Shown here piece by piece: positions 19,801-27,081 of a DNA stretch of 64,000 nucleotides. Source of the DNA: an uncultured Pedosphaera sp. (GTDB lineage Bacteria > Verrucomicrobiota > Verrucomicrobiia > Limisphaerales > Pedosphaeraceae). Location: assembly GCA_903918755.1 (NCBI GenBank), contig CAIXFN010000107.1:1-64000 (forward strand), given 5' to 3'. Made by a program: the position numbers and the translations under genes. Position 1 is the stretch's first letter. Each line of letters begins with the position of its first letter. Under the pieces are notes generated by a model. That model was not told where the DNA came from. It saw only the letters and a program-made list of their open reading frames with translations, and ran no database searches.

Positions 19801-21931
19801 ACCACAGCACTTCCAGCGTGTTGCTCCCGGGAATGGCATTGACCGGAATGATCGCCCCGTTGTTGGCGGCGGCAAAACCAGCGGCGAATGGATCCACATA
19901 CGCACCCGGATTAAAAGCGTTGCCATATTGCTGCAGGATCGATCCCGCCAGGTAATTTGGCCCGGTTGCTCCCGCTTCGCCGGCCGGCGCCACGAGGCGG
20001 TCGCCCACGGTGACTACGTTGGTGCTCGCATAGGGTAATGCCGGGGTGCTGGCCACATTGGTGAAGTTTAACTTCTGGCTCGCGGAATTCCACGCGCTCA
20101 GGTTAGTGGCCACACTCCCAGCGAGAAGCGCATTATTTTTCAGCCCCAGATCCAGGAAGGAAAAGACGCGCTCATAGGCCACATTGCCACCGGAAAGAAA
20201 CTGCAGCAGGGTCCGCTGGGCGGGATGCGCCAGGTCCAGAAAAGTGTAAAACGAGCCGGCGGAAGCAAGCTGCGCCGGTGCCGGCGAGAGGTTGCCAAAG
20301 TCCTGATACGCAATGGTCGGTGATTCTGCGGCGGGCAACTGGACCGCGGTTTGCGCCGCCAGCGCCGCCGTGGCCACATAAGGCCGCGCGTAATTCACGT
20401 ATTCGGCGGGATCGGCGGGCCAATATTCATGGTACCGGTTGAAAACCAATGGCCAACGCAGCCCGGCCACCCCACCCACCAGCCAATAGCACTTGAAATC
20501 ATCCAGGTTGGCCGTCAGGTGCGTCGCATAAAGGTTATTGCCCCCATTGGGCAGCGTCTGCGAATAGTAAAATGCGGTGGTGTTTTGCAGGGGCGCCACC
20601 GTCAGCTGCGAATCGTCGGCGCCGCTTTGATAAGCCCCAATGCGCGTGCCCAGTTCGACGTTGACGTCGTTGGGGGTCGGCTCGGCGGCGACATCCACGA
20701 TCTCGAAACCCAGGAATCGCCGGGTGTTGTCCACCAGCAATTCGCCCAGCAGCTCGACGAACAGGCGGCCCGTGACGTTGTCGGCGCGGAATTCATTTAA
20801 AGAGGAGTCAAACCAGAACGTGTTGGTGGCCGTTCCCACGAAGGCCGCCGTGTCCCCGGGAAAGGGAACGTACTGGGGGAAGCTCGTGCTATAAACAATG
20901 TTGACCACGCTGACATCGGCCTGCGGCACCGTCACGGGATGCCCCGTCTTGGCTTGGTTGCCCTCCGTCCAATACATCAATTGCGGCGTCTTCGCCGCGG
21001 AACCGGACACCAGGTAGATGTTCGTGTACAGGAGGTAGTAACCCGCGCCTTGCTGCGTAAAACCGACCCCGCTGGGGAGGTTCGTCGGCGGGGTGGTGGT
21101 CGGCACGACCTTTTCCCAAATGATCACCGCCTGGCCGGGTTGCGTGGCGAAAACGGCCCGGGCATTCGGGCTGTAATAAAAACTGCTGTTGTAATTGGTG
21201 CTGATGGTGAATCCCGGCGTGATCGTCGTGTTGGTGGTCAGGATGCTATTGACCAGCGTGATGGTGACGTTGGTGGTGAAGAAGCTGTTGGTGGTCAGCG
21301 CCGGGGGATTGAACGGTGCCGGAAACCAATAGGTGAGATTGCCGCCGGGTGGAAGCAATACGCCTTTTTCATCGGTCGAGGGCGGCACAATGACCGAGCC
21401 GAAGGGATAGGATTGCAGGTTGGCCACAAACGGTGCGCCAAACTGCGCGGCCCGCTGCACTGCCACCACCTGTCCCCCGGAGTTTTGCAAACGCGGCCAC
21501 CCCAGATTTTGCGCGTTTTGGGCAAAGTTTGTCGCCGGGTTGAGATTGGTCGTCGCCTGCACCGGCAACCCGCTGACGCTCACCCAGCTCTGAAACTGAT
21601 TGGAGGTGGCGGGAGCGGTGGGGTACAGGTTTAAATTGTTGCCAAAGGATTGCTGCTGGGCCGGCGTCGGCGCGCGCCCGTCGGAGCCCGGGAAGACATT
21701 CGTGCCGATGGGCACACCCCGGACGGACAGCCAGTTCACCCCCGGCGGCACGAGCGCCCCGGAATAACTGATATTGGTGTCGTACAGGAAGGCGTTCTGA
21801 TTGAAGGACAACGGTGCGGCGGGCACCTGGGCGGAAGCATCGCATGGCAGAAATGCTACCCCCAACAAAAGGATGCCCAGCCACTCGGGTAGGGCTAGCG
21901 CCACGGAGTGCGTTTTCTGAAGTGTGCCCAT
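13880..21931 (-). CDS. Giant secreted multidomain protein (2,683 aa)
   Basis: A very large exported protein. I place the start at 21931, where a signal peptide begins (MGTLQKTHSVALALP then a hydrophobic core ending in DASAQ); the open frame reaches 22156, but those extra 75 residues are encoded by a dispersed repeat. The N-terminal ~900 residues are rich in Asn, Thr and Pro, as in surface beta-proteins. A putative-Ig-type domain lies at about 945-1017 (begins NQPFAYYLPVS, contains NLPPGL and ITGLPG). An EF-hand/dockerin-like calcium loop sits at 1674-1685 (D1674, N1676, D1678, D1685). From about 2060 to 2310 there are long Ala/Gln-rich helices with coiled-coil character around a small-residue-rich segment. 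The last ~80 residues look like a beta domain. It is the third gene of a three-gene secreted locus. Function unknown; an adhesin, a surface enzyme or a toxin-like assembly are all possible. Confidence 0.8.
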   Translation of the reverse strand: MGTLQKTHSVALALPEWLGILLLGVAFLPCDASAQVPAAPLSFNQNAFLYDTNISYSGALVPPGVNWLSVRGVPIGTNVFPGSDGRAPTPAQQQSFGNNLNLYPTAPATSNQFQSWVSVSGLPVQATTNLNPATNFAQNAQNLGWPRLQNSGGQVVAVQRAAQFGAPFVANLQSYPFGSVIVPPSTDEKGVLLPPGGNLTYWFPAPFNPPALTTNSFFTTNVTITLVNSILTTNTTITPGFTISTNYNSSFYYSPNARAVFATQPGQAVIIWEKVVPTTTPPTNLPSGVGFTQQGAGYYLLYTNIYLVSGSAAKTPQLMYWTEGNQAKTGHPVTVPQADVSVVNIVYSTSFPQYVPFPGDTAAFVGTATNTFWFDSSLNEFRADNVTGRLFVELLGELLVDNTRRFLGFEIVDVAAEPTPNDVNVELGTRIGAYQSGADDSQLTVAPLQNTTAFYYSQTLPNGGNNLYATHLTANLDDFKCYWLVGGVAGLRWPLVFNRYHEYWPADPAEYVNYARPYVATAALAAQTAVQLPAAESPTIAYQDFGNLSPAPAQLASAGSFYTFLDLAHPAQRTLLQFLSGGNVAYERVFSFLDLGLKNNALLAGSVATNLSAWNSASQKLNFTNVASTPALPYASTNVVTVGDRLVAPAGEAGATGPNYLAGSILQQYGNAFNPGAYVDPFAAGFAAANNGAIIPVNAIPGSNTLEVLWFRPDKVNTSLGFQVSYWPAVIGHYVVQWPANPTNEIILAGNAGSGPLNSLPGAAIYAQNNPALPGYNPNEEHALLLANTAYALRDDLNRTNVAGYSSDPYVLISYTAADGRPAMVPFHVRREAPERGILFDYVVNAGAVLQAPMPLPSLTPPVEGSGATAVNYNVAPPATSADLPAGWGGLPANSPLNLYGGFTFQDRKHNFWVYRGLHAGLPALQMGAYNPTNNTFGPLPQATAVLNQPFAYYLPVSRQPDALLLTATNLPPGLTVGLVTNGLAITGLPGATNSYLVTLTLQDISDNSLVTNSVLITVVPAGVVVSQGPLMITSTNQYSATRISFTNRPPFLAQAPTPANSFTMRFYYQNQAGFDWPGIANPPTNGAIVPYLRPRNAAGLFVGDPAAKTTVSQDLVYRPVWPAMVNQQPVPTLYSGQTLTTPVNNLAAVRGQGSVQVLYQQSIATNNVNAPDQFASVTLFDPTVQKAANLGTNGLAALPAGVTSVSYQGLNYFPNLPPNLVNRVWLDPNTTNLVVQGQFVNSAVGDNYLFLNVLNSADFAAVAGLCPTSDPSYPLWVATVNNLSIALSTFHEAPGVPGSYVADPSQTRNVQSGALVNLANADQQADSYALSASGPGLGYISYIAGNSINPAHAGEPVTVYIARVGEYVSPNGTGLYPGQLVTVYDPNPLSESISFQHTLDLAGRTVNYQYDWRIQPPMNGLPPTTDPATWPVLTNGIDVAHFTLAGSAGIQSLGDNFVALRYRELDAAATPANTNWSAWTTPAFAPGYIKRVLTGINPFDQTTSDLFNNPVNTTGDIISEAGHRWEGDVALNASSLTNAGLIQIYETVLNRGKALSIDAGYNYGPANDALLLAAGYLSDLYTLIAVDALADEANPTIGIGTANKTYGSIATSLFAFQGQEASLLEEELGLLRGRDDSVTTVNLPPVYNRMYWNYTQGIAAGEVIYALNYNILDENNDGKVNADDAAILFPMGHGDAYGHYLTALGHYYQLLMSPNFDWVPQTETVNILGAAVAVNYQHERKFAAAAGSLAKTGLQIFELTWREGYRPGTSAGWSSFEAPTTNATPRTYLKDGQPQPVVRYWGLDQWAARTADGAYVNWIVGNAILPPVDPNPNDQGIQKVDRTTVPELVELPQTVSQLQNEMDNAEAGFTPFELAQNAIPFDINPLQVTGANPMTHFEQIYQRAVGALNNAVVAFDDAQNVTQLMRSEEDSLADFQAGVVSQELAYNNQLIDLYGTPYPNDIGPGGIYPQGYSGPDLVHYTYVDTPNTNLFGGILPDPRISQTFYVDIQSLPSDWSTNMYANFNSIIQSTASGYQNPANQLAVPLVVGPDGFFDKPAAWTSQRRSPGQIQQAISALVAAQDGLRQATANAVNDKQSLDKAQNAFASLVVGGAGTMNSLNNANEGLGIALNSLAEGYNIFNQWNQSAISTANAVANVVAESIPTTFIAGLADGGDIFAPVRGAAHAAAQVPVDVLTTVNNVTYTAFQVATLLAQSSVSANNIAINNANLDTDIKNAVLSLGQQESGLQGDVVTISQKLRALSDAQAAYQTLVAKGLRLQSDRATYRQHAAALVTGFRTRDAAFRLFQNEKLGRYQTLFNLAAKYGFLAAQAYDYETGLLGTPQGQTFLNRFISSQSLGVVVNGTPQYSSSTAGDPGLASALAEMKGDWDVLKGRLGFNNPDGYGTTVSLRTMNYRVLPSAAGDSAWQTVLRNGRMADLTTDSDVRRQCLQIADPSGAPVPGIVLSFSTTITDGKNLFGNPIAPGDQNFSASSFATKIFSVGVCLDGYIGMANPTAGGGVAPPDPSLDPNGLGGAPYVYLIPVGQDSMRAPPLGDASVIRSWSVDDVAVPLPFNVSTAQFSSNPFYSAANSLSEPLFAVREHQAFRPVSTTSVFTTSIYGAGGSLQPTEYTNRRLIGRSIWNSKWKLVIPGKYLLADPNQGLDRLIASVKDVKLYFITYSYSGN

Positions 21932-21954
21932 TTTTGAGGCACCAGGTAACAAGC

Positions 21955-22130
21955 AACTTCCCTCAATCCCAAAGGGATTGTGCCACCCAGCCCAGCAACG
22001 GCGCGACACCGGAGCGCCTAACCTGGGTACGCACCGAAGAAATCTTGCAACCCCAACGGGGGAATGGCATTTCGCTCCAGACCCTGAACGGGCTGGCAAT
22101 ATAGTCGCGATTCTCCGCCACCACCGTCCC
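21955..22130. repeat. Dispersed repeat in the leader of the giant gene
   Basis: The 301-bp gap between the S74 gene and the giant gene holds a repeat-like stretch with small hairpins: AATCCC-AAA-GGGATT (21965-21979) followed by GTGCCAC, and CCCC-AAC-GGGG at about 22051-22061 followed by GAATGGCAT, so the two are degenerate copies of one word. Translated on the minus strand it gives low-complexity Trp/Arg/Pro-rich sequence unlike the rest of the protein, which is why I exclude it from the coding region. Confidence 0.55.
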
Positions 22131-22232
22131 AGCCCCACTTGCCTCAAAAATTTCATGGTAACTCGTTTGAATTGGACTTCACCTTCAGCTCCGGCCCATC
22201 ACTCCGCTATTTCTCTGCTCCCCACCCATGAA

Positions 22233-24020
22233 TCACTTACGCTCGAGTGAGGCGCGAACCGTGTGGGGGGTGGTCTCATTCAGGTGGCTCTCGAGCCGTG
22301 CCAACCGCGCTTCGCGCGCGGCATCGCGCGCCTCCAGGGCGTCAACCTCCGCCCGCAGTTTTGCGAGTTCGAAGTTCTTGATCGCGAGTTGGCGCGCCAG
22401 TTCCTGGGTGGCCGAGACGTTGAGCATGGAAATGGCCTCGTAATCCACGCTGCGGAAATCCTTCACTTCCCGTCCGTAAACAAAAATCTTTTCGGCGGCG
22501 GGCTTGAATTCCGTTCGGAAACCATCCACCCGCACTTCGAGCACTTCGTGGACGGCTTGTTCAGTTCCGTCGATGAGGCGCACGCGGTCGCCGACTTTCA
22601 AATCGGTGGCCAGTTTCACCCAGCCGTCCTGGATCACGGCATTCGTGTAAATGTCCGGCACGCAGTCGGTAATACGGCCCACCGCCTGCGGGAACACCTG
22701 CTCCACCTGTTGGGCGATGACCTTTTTGTGCTGGCGCGAACCATGGGCTACCGTATCGATGTAACGGTAGTCGGTGATCTCGATGCCTTGGAGGGTGGCC
22801 AGATCCCGGGCCGAATCGGAATGGCCATCGATATGCTTGATCCGGTCGTCGGAAAACGCCACAAAACCCGAACCGACGATGAAACTGCCGGCATATATGC
22901 TGACGTTGGCATAGTTATACGGCCCCACAAAATTGGCCCCATTGGGAAGGTTGGCCCCCGAATTCTCCATCAGATCGGCCGATGTATTGGGATTATTATA
23001 GTTGCCGGAACCGCTATTGATGCTGAGCTTCCCGATGCCAGTTGCATTTCCCAGCGAAAGGGTACCTGCCACAGTGGCGTTGCCCCCGATGCTCGCACTA
23101 CCGGTAACGTTCAATCCCAAGGTGACATAAAGACTGCTTTGGAAGAAAGCGTTGGCCTGCCCCGTCAGGAAATTGATGGTCGCCGACTGGGCAGTTAAGT
23201 TTCCCGACAAATTCTCACTGGTGCCGGTCAAAGTTCCCCCCACGGTAAAAGCGCCGGTGACATCCGCATTGCCATTGACGTCCAACGAATTGGTGGGACT
23301 GCTTTGGCCAATGCCGACTCGTCCCTTGGTGTAATACACATTCGTGCCGGAAGCGACGCCCCAAAGCCCGATGCTCGGCGCCAGGTTCGCCGGTTGGATA
23401 ATCGCGGCCGGATCTAGGTTGAGGGCGTTGGTGGCGGTGGCGGCGAAAACGGCGGTGGTCGCATTGTTGGCGTTCACCGCATTGGCCGCGTTCTGGGCAC
23501 TCACGGCGTTGGCCGCATTGACGGCATTCACCGCGTTTGACGCATTGTTGGCCGTCGCGGCCAGCAGCGCATACGGTGAGGCCAATGACCGCAACCGCGG
23601 GGCAATCTCGGCATCCGGTGTGGTCAGACCCTGCACCGTGATGCCCACGTAACGGGACGAAGCGTCGGGACCGCTGAAAACACCGCTGAGGTCGTTGGTC
23701 CAATAGGCCCCGCCTCCGGCGATCGGGCTGCCGGCACCCAACTGCACCGTGAAAAACCCCCGGTCCACCGTCACCACCTGCTGCTCGCCCCACAGCACAT
23801 TCGTCGCGGCGGTGGCGGTGGCATCATTGTAAATACGGAAGAGGATGTTGTAGTTCTTGGGCGTGTTGGTCGCCAGCGGGATGCCGTTGGCGTCGGTCAG
23901 GTAGCTCTGGTAGCTGATCTGCCCCGGCGGCCGGGCATTGGGACTTTGGGCCGACGCGACCAACGGCGCGAGGGCGAGGGCGAGCCCGAACAGGGCCTGA
24001 CGGATAGTGGTTCGATTCAT
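22233..24020 (-). CDS. Surface fibre protein with C-terminal peptidase S74 chaperone domain
   Basis: A 595-aa exported protein. The ATG at 24020 opens a signal peptide (NRTTIRQALFGLALALAPLVASAQ). Residues about 30-150 are a beta domain, about 155-205 are degenerate Asn-Ala-Val repeats, and about 230-385 are collagen-like/beta-helical fibre repeats (DVNGNADVTGAFTVGG and following). From Ser390 the peptidase S74 intramolecular chaperone begins: SDDRIK supplies the Ser390/Lys395 pair with the spacing of the endosialidase autoprotease, followed by LQGIEITDYRY and KKVIAQQVEQVFP. Self-cleavage before Ser390 would release a ~206-aa chaperone ending in a coiled coil (about 545-590). Such domains make trimeric phage tail fibres and bacterial surface fibres; no phage genes are nearby. 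Open frame continues upstream into the 603-aa gene in another frame. Confidence 0.88.
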   Translation of the reverse strand: MNRTTIRQALFGLALALAPLVASAQSPNARPPGQISYQSYLTDANGIPLATNTPKNYNILFRIYNDATATAATNVLWGEQQVVTVDRGFFTVQLGAGSPIAGGGAYWTNDLSGVFSGPDASSRYVGITVQGLTTPDAEIAPRLRSLASPYALLAATANNASNAVNAVNAANAVSAQNAANAVNANNATTAVFAATATNALNLDPAAIIQPANLAPSIGLWGVASGTNVYYTKGRVGIGQSSPTNSLDVNGNADVTGAFTVGGTLTGTSENLSGNLTAQSATINFLTGQANAFFQSSLYVTLGLNVTGSASIGGNATVAGTLSLGNATGIGKLSINSGSGNYNNPNTSADLMENSGANLPNGANFVGPYNYANVSIYAGSFIVGSGFVAFSDDRIKHIDGHSDSARDLATLQGIEITDYRYIDTVAHGSRQHKKVIAQQVEQVFPQAVGRITDCVPDIYTNAVIQDGWVKLATDLKVGDRVRLIDGTEQAVHEVLEVRVDGFRTEFKPAAEKIFVYGREVKDFRSVDYEAISMLNVSATQELARQLAIKNFELAKLRAEVDALEARDAAREARLARLESHLNETTPHTVRASLERK

Positions 24021-24073
24021 AATGAATTTTCGGGGTTGCAAAATGGACGTTGGCAAAGGGTTTATCTCGGATT

Positions 24074-25885
24074 TCAATGCGGTCGGGTCAGCGTGGCTAT
24101 GGGGCTGAGGCGGGCCAGCGTGAACGCGCCCGCGGTGTTGAACGTGCGCGTGGCACCCTTCAGGCCGGTCAGGGTCACCGTCTCGGCATAGGCGCCGGCG
24201 AAGGATTGGCCAAACTGTGTCAGGCTGTTGAAGTCGCCGCCGGGTGGCGCCAGGCTCAAAATAATTTGCCGGTCCATTTGATAGGACTCCGCCCCAAGGG
24301 GAAGTTGATTCTGAAAAGTCGCATCGAGGTTGTCGTGATCCGGGCGGTAGGTGTGCAAAAATGGATTCCCGGCCTGGTCGTCGTATTTGACCGACACAAA
24401 ATTGGTCAGGGTCGCGCCGGGCCGGAGCGGGCCCGAAAAGGGCCAGACCTGATTGGTCGGTGTCCACGGCAGATGCACGGCCGTAATCCGCCGCGCGGTG
24501 GCCAGTTGCGCCGGGTCCAGGGCGCTTTCGGCGCTCGCGATGATCATGTTGGAACCGGGATCCGGTCCAAAGAACACCCGGTGCAGCAAATTCGCATTGG
24601 TGCGGTCGTTGTGTACGATCAACCGCAGCGGGAAATTGGCGGCCGCAGCCACTGCGCCGAGGTTGGTGTTCACCCCACTCACAACGTAAGTTCCGTTGGC
24701 ATCCTGCACCGGATTGCCATTGGCATCCCGTTGGTAATCTTTGAGATAATTGGACACTTGGGTCAGCGTGGCATTTCCGATCCATAGACCGTTGTACGAA
24801 CCAGCCTGGGCCGAGACGGGCAGGTCAACCTCGGTGAAACCCCGGGAATCTGTAAATTTCAGCACGCCCACATAAAACGCGCCGGGATTATTTGTCAGCG
24901 CCGCGCGATTCACCCCCAGGATAACCGTAATGTCGGACCCGGCCTGGCCTTGCGGCGTCAGCCTCCAGCTCAGCACGGTGTTGGTGGTCAGGTTCACCGC
25001 GGCGTAGGTCAGGTCGCTGTTATTCAAGGCCCCGCGCACTATCATTGGCGGCACGTCGGCCACCGGCGTCTGGCCGGCGGGTGGCGTTTCAGAGGCTTGG
25101 AGGGTCAGGCTGACGGTTACCGCGCCCGCCGTCGGGTTGACCAGTCGAATCCGCGAAATCCCGTTCTCCGGGCCAAACGCCGTCGCACCGCTGACGAGCA
25201 CTTGAAAAGGTCCAAAATAGGTGTTGGCGTACGCCGGAGTATTTATCCAAAACGCCCGTCCGCGGCTGACGGTCACGGTATGCGGGGCAAAAATCTGCGT
25301 GGGATTCACGGCCGAGAGCTCCCCCCCGGGATACTGGAAAACCGTCGCGACCGCCTGCAAACTTGGCACCAGGGCCAGGAAATTATCCAGCACTGGCGGG
25401 TTCGCGGCCGCGGTTGGGAAGCCGATCAGATTGATGCCGGTGCTGCTCCAATAGTAGCTCGGCGGGGTGGGCTTGCCCTTGAGATTCCACGTATAGTTGG
25501 TGGTGGCCGTTGAGTGGATAAGATAGGCGGAATTCGGTCCCAGGGAGGCCAGGGTGCTCGCCCCCACCGAGCCGTTGCCCAATCGATTCCAGTTCGCCCA
25601 TTGGCTGTTGCCCGTGATGGGGTTCAGGGGGCTCGCAACGAACTGGACGGCACTGGAATTGGGCTGCCACAACCAAACCTCCGTGATCGGATTATTCGGG
25701 TCCCCCCCCACCAGGTTATCCAGTGGTGCATAGGAGGCATCAACGAACAGATACACTGCCGTCCATCCCGGCTTGATGACGAGGGACTGCGTTTGCCATT
25801 GGGCCGCGACCGGGATGGTGCTGCCCAGCAAGCCAACCAAGGCTGCCGCCAGTGCCGCAAAAAACCTTTTTCTCATGGTTGGCAC
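24074..25885 (-). CDS. Secreted protein of the giant-protein locus
   Basis: A 603-aa exported protein with a clear Sec signal (RKRFFAALAAALVGLLG, cut near VAAQ); starts at 25885 or, three codons on, 25876. The mature protein begins with QTQSLVIKPGWTAVYLFVD and alternates Trp/Asn-rich strands; it reads as all-beta, with one or more Ig-like segments (about 235-330). I see no catalytic motif, membrane anchor or sorting tail. It lies 53 bp ahead of the S74 fibre gene and is most likely co-transcribed with it, so it may be a partner or base of the fibre. Function unknown. Confidence 0.8.
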   Translation of the reverse strand: MPTMRKRFFAALAAALVGLLGSTIPVAAQWQTQSLVIKPGWTAVYLFVDASYAPLDNLVGGDPNNPITEVWLWQPNSSAVQFVASPLNPITGNSQWANWNRLGNGSVGASTLASLGPNSAYLIHSTATTNYTWNLKGKPTPPSYYWSSTGINLIGFPTAAANPPVLDNFLALVPSLQAVATVFQYPGGELSAVNPTQIFAPHTVTVSRGRAFWINTPAYANTYFGPFQVLVSGATAFGPENGISRIRLVNPTAGAVTVSLTLQASETPPAGQTPVADVPPMIVRGALNNSDLTYAAVNLTTNTVLSWRLTPQGQAGSDITVILGVNRAALTNNPGAFYVGVLKFTDSRGFTEVDLPVSAQAGSYNGLWIGNATLTQVSNYLKDYQRDANGNPVQDANGTYVVSGVNTNLGAVAAAANFPLRLIVHNDRTNANLLHRVFFGPDPGSNMIIASAESALDPAQLATARRITAVHLPWTPTNQVWPFSGPLRPGATLTNFVSVKYDDQAGNPFLHTYRPDHDNLDATFQNQLPLGAESYQMDRQIILSLAPPGGDFNSLTQFGQSFAGAYAETVTLTGLKGATRTFNTAGAFTLARLSPIATLTRPH

Positions 25886-26434
25886 GGAGCGTGTTTGGCC
25901 GCTGTGTCGGAAAGGGATCTTGCTCGTGGCGGTAACTGGGCGTTCATTCGTGGTAATCTGACTGGTGTCCGCGGTAGCGCACGTTCTCCATCGTGACGCC
26001 TGACTTGCTGGGGTTGGGAAGCCAGACCGACGACCGACAACGCCGGTCTGCCCGCTGCCAGGTTGTCGAGAAGTTTTCCAAACAAGCCCTTAAAAACAAC
26101 CCATGGACGATCACCTACCCGAACGGGCAGTGGCTTCCTTCGCCTGCGTCCCAGCGTGCCTCGTCGCCCTCAAAATGGACTTCGAAAATCAGTCAGGGCA
26201 GGAAGAATAAATACAGAAGCCCATTGTGCGGCTCAACACTGATAATCAAAAACTTGCAATAAAGTGTCGCCAATAGTCAACATGTATTTGCGGAAATTGT
26301 CCCTTAGCAGCCAATTATGGCAAAACGCCACCAGCTCGCACGTCCGCTTTAATTTCGTGGTTTCAAAACCTTCACGAATGAGCTTGCCTCGGACCTTAAT
26401 TCTGCCATATTAGCCTCCGTTAACGCTCAGGTGA
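25886..26434. other. Intergenic region upstream of the secreted locus and of tRNA-Leu
   Basis: 549 bp without a supported gene. It must carry the minus-strand promoter for the three secreted genes (near 25.9-26.0 kb) and, on the plus strand, a promoter for the tRNA (see 26384-26413). No repeat or conserved frame noticed. Confidence 0.5.
26384..26413 (+). promoter_or_regulatory. Probable sigma-70 type promoter of tRNA-Leu
   Basis: TTGCCT (26384-26389) and TATTAG (26408-26413) are separated by 18 bp and end about 21 bp before the tRNA 5' end, a normal arrangement for a housekeeping promoter. Confidence 0.4.
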
Positions 26435-26521
26435 GCCGATGTGGCGGAATTGGCAGACGCGCTAGACTCAAAATCTGGTGTCTTTACAGACGTGTGGGTT
26501 CGACCCCCTCCATCGGTACCA
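26435..26521 (+). tRNA. tRNA-Leu (anticodon CAA)
   Basis: An 87-nt type II tRNA including an encoded CCA. Acceptor arms GCCGATG / CATCGGT pair (with G1-U72 wobble), the D arm contains TGGC, the anticodon stem CTAGA/TCTGG encloses the loop CTCAAAA with anticodon CAA reading UUG, the variable arm is long (GTGTC...GACGT), and the T arm holds GGTTCGA. Discriminator base A followed by CCA fits leucine. Confidence 0.95.
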
Positions 26522-26595
26522 TCTGGTAATCCGGGTTGCTTCGCAACCCGCTCCCTTTTTTAGCTCACCTGACCGCCGCTTTTTCGTGGCTCCCA

Positions 26596-27039
26596 TCACA
26601 CCAGCAGTTCCGGCGGGGCGACGTCAATTTTGGCGGCAAACTCGGCGGGAATGTGCGTTGCGGACATGCGTCCATCCGGCTGCCGCACCACACAAACCAC
26701 CGTCAGCGAACCGCGCGCCACTTCCACGGGCGGATTCGCGCCGAGTTTGCGGAAGCGGAACTGGTAGGTGAGCGCCTTGGACTTTTTTTCGCTGACGAGC
26801 AGGTGGATTTCCACCTCGTCCTCGAACCGGAGCGGGGAGCGATAATCGCACTGCGCGTTCACCCTCGGCCAGCCCACCGCGGGTTCGAATTGGTCCATCA
26901 CCACGGAATATCCCAATTCCCGGAAGAAGGCGTGCTCGGCCACTTCCATATATTTGAAGAAATTGGAAAAATGGACGATCCCCACCATGTCGGTTTCGGA
27001 GAACTCCACGCGGCGGATGGCTTTGAATTCGTAGGGCAT
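26596..27039 (-). CDS. Acyl-CoA thioesterase (YbgC / 4-hydroxybenzoyl-CoA thioesterase family)
   Basis: A 147-aa hot-dog-fold thioesterase that hydrolyses acyl-CoA in the cytosol. The active-site loop is present near the N-terminus as SETDMVGIVHFSNFFKYMEVAEH: the Asp of ETDMVGIVH and the downstream N/Y positions match the family pattern. Length is usual. It lies 42 bp after the glycosyltransferase on the same strand, so the two may share a transcript. Substrate (short chain, or a specific aromatic acyl-CoA) cannot be read from sequence. Confidence 0.88.
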   Translation of the reverse strand: MPYEFKAIRRVEFSETDMVGIVHFSNFFKYMEVAEHAFFRELGYSVVMDQFEPAVGWPRVNAQCDYRSPLRFEDEVEIHLLVSEKKSKALTYQFRFRKLGANPPVEVARGSLTVVCVVRQPDGRMSATHIPAEFAAKIDVAPPELLV

Positions 27040-27081
27040 GAAGATGAGGGGGAGTGAGCTGAAGTCTTGGCTGGGGGAAAA

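Noticed and set aside
21932-22156. 75-residue N-terminal extension of the giant protein
   Set aside because: It is rich in Trp/Arg and encoded by a dispersed repeat; a normal signal peptide begins at 21931.
22233-24785. Longer frame for the S74 fibre protein reaching 24785
   Set aside because: Positions above 24020 lie inside the upstream secreted-protein gene in another frame and do not look like protein; the signal peptide starts at 24020.
22233-25885. S74 protein as part of a prophage
   Set aside because: No capsid, terminase, portal, integrase or lysis gene is near, and all three proteins have bacterial export signals.
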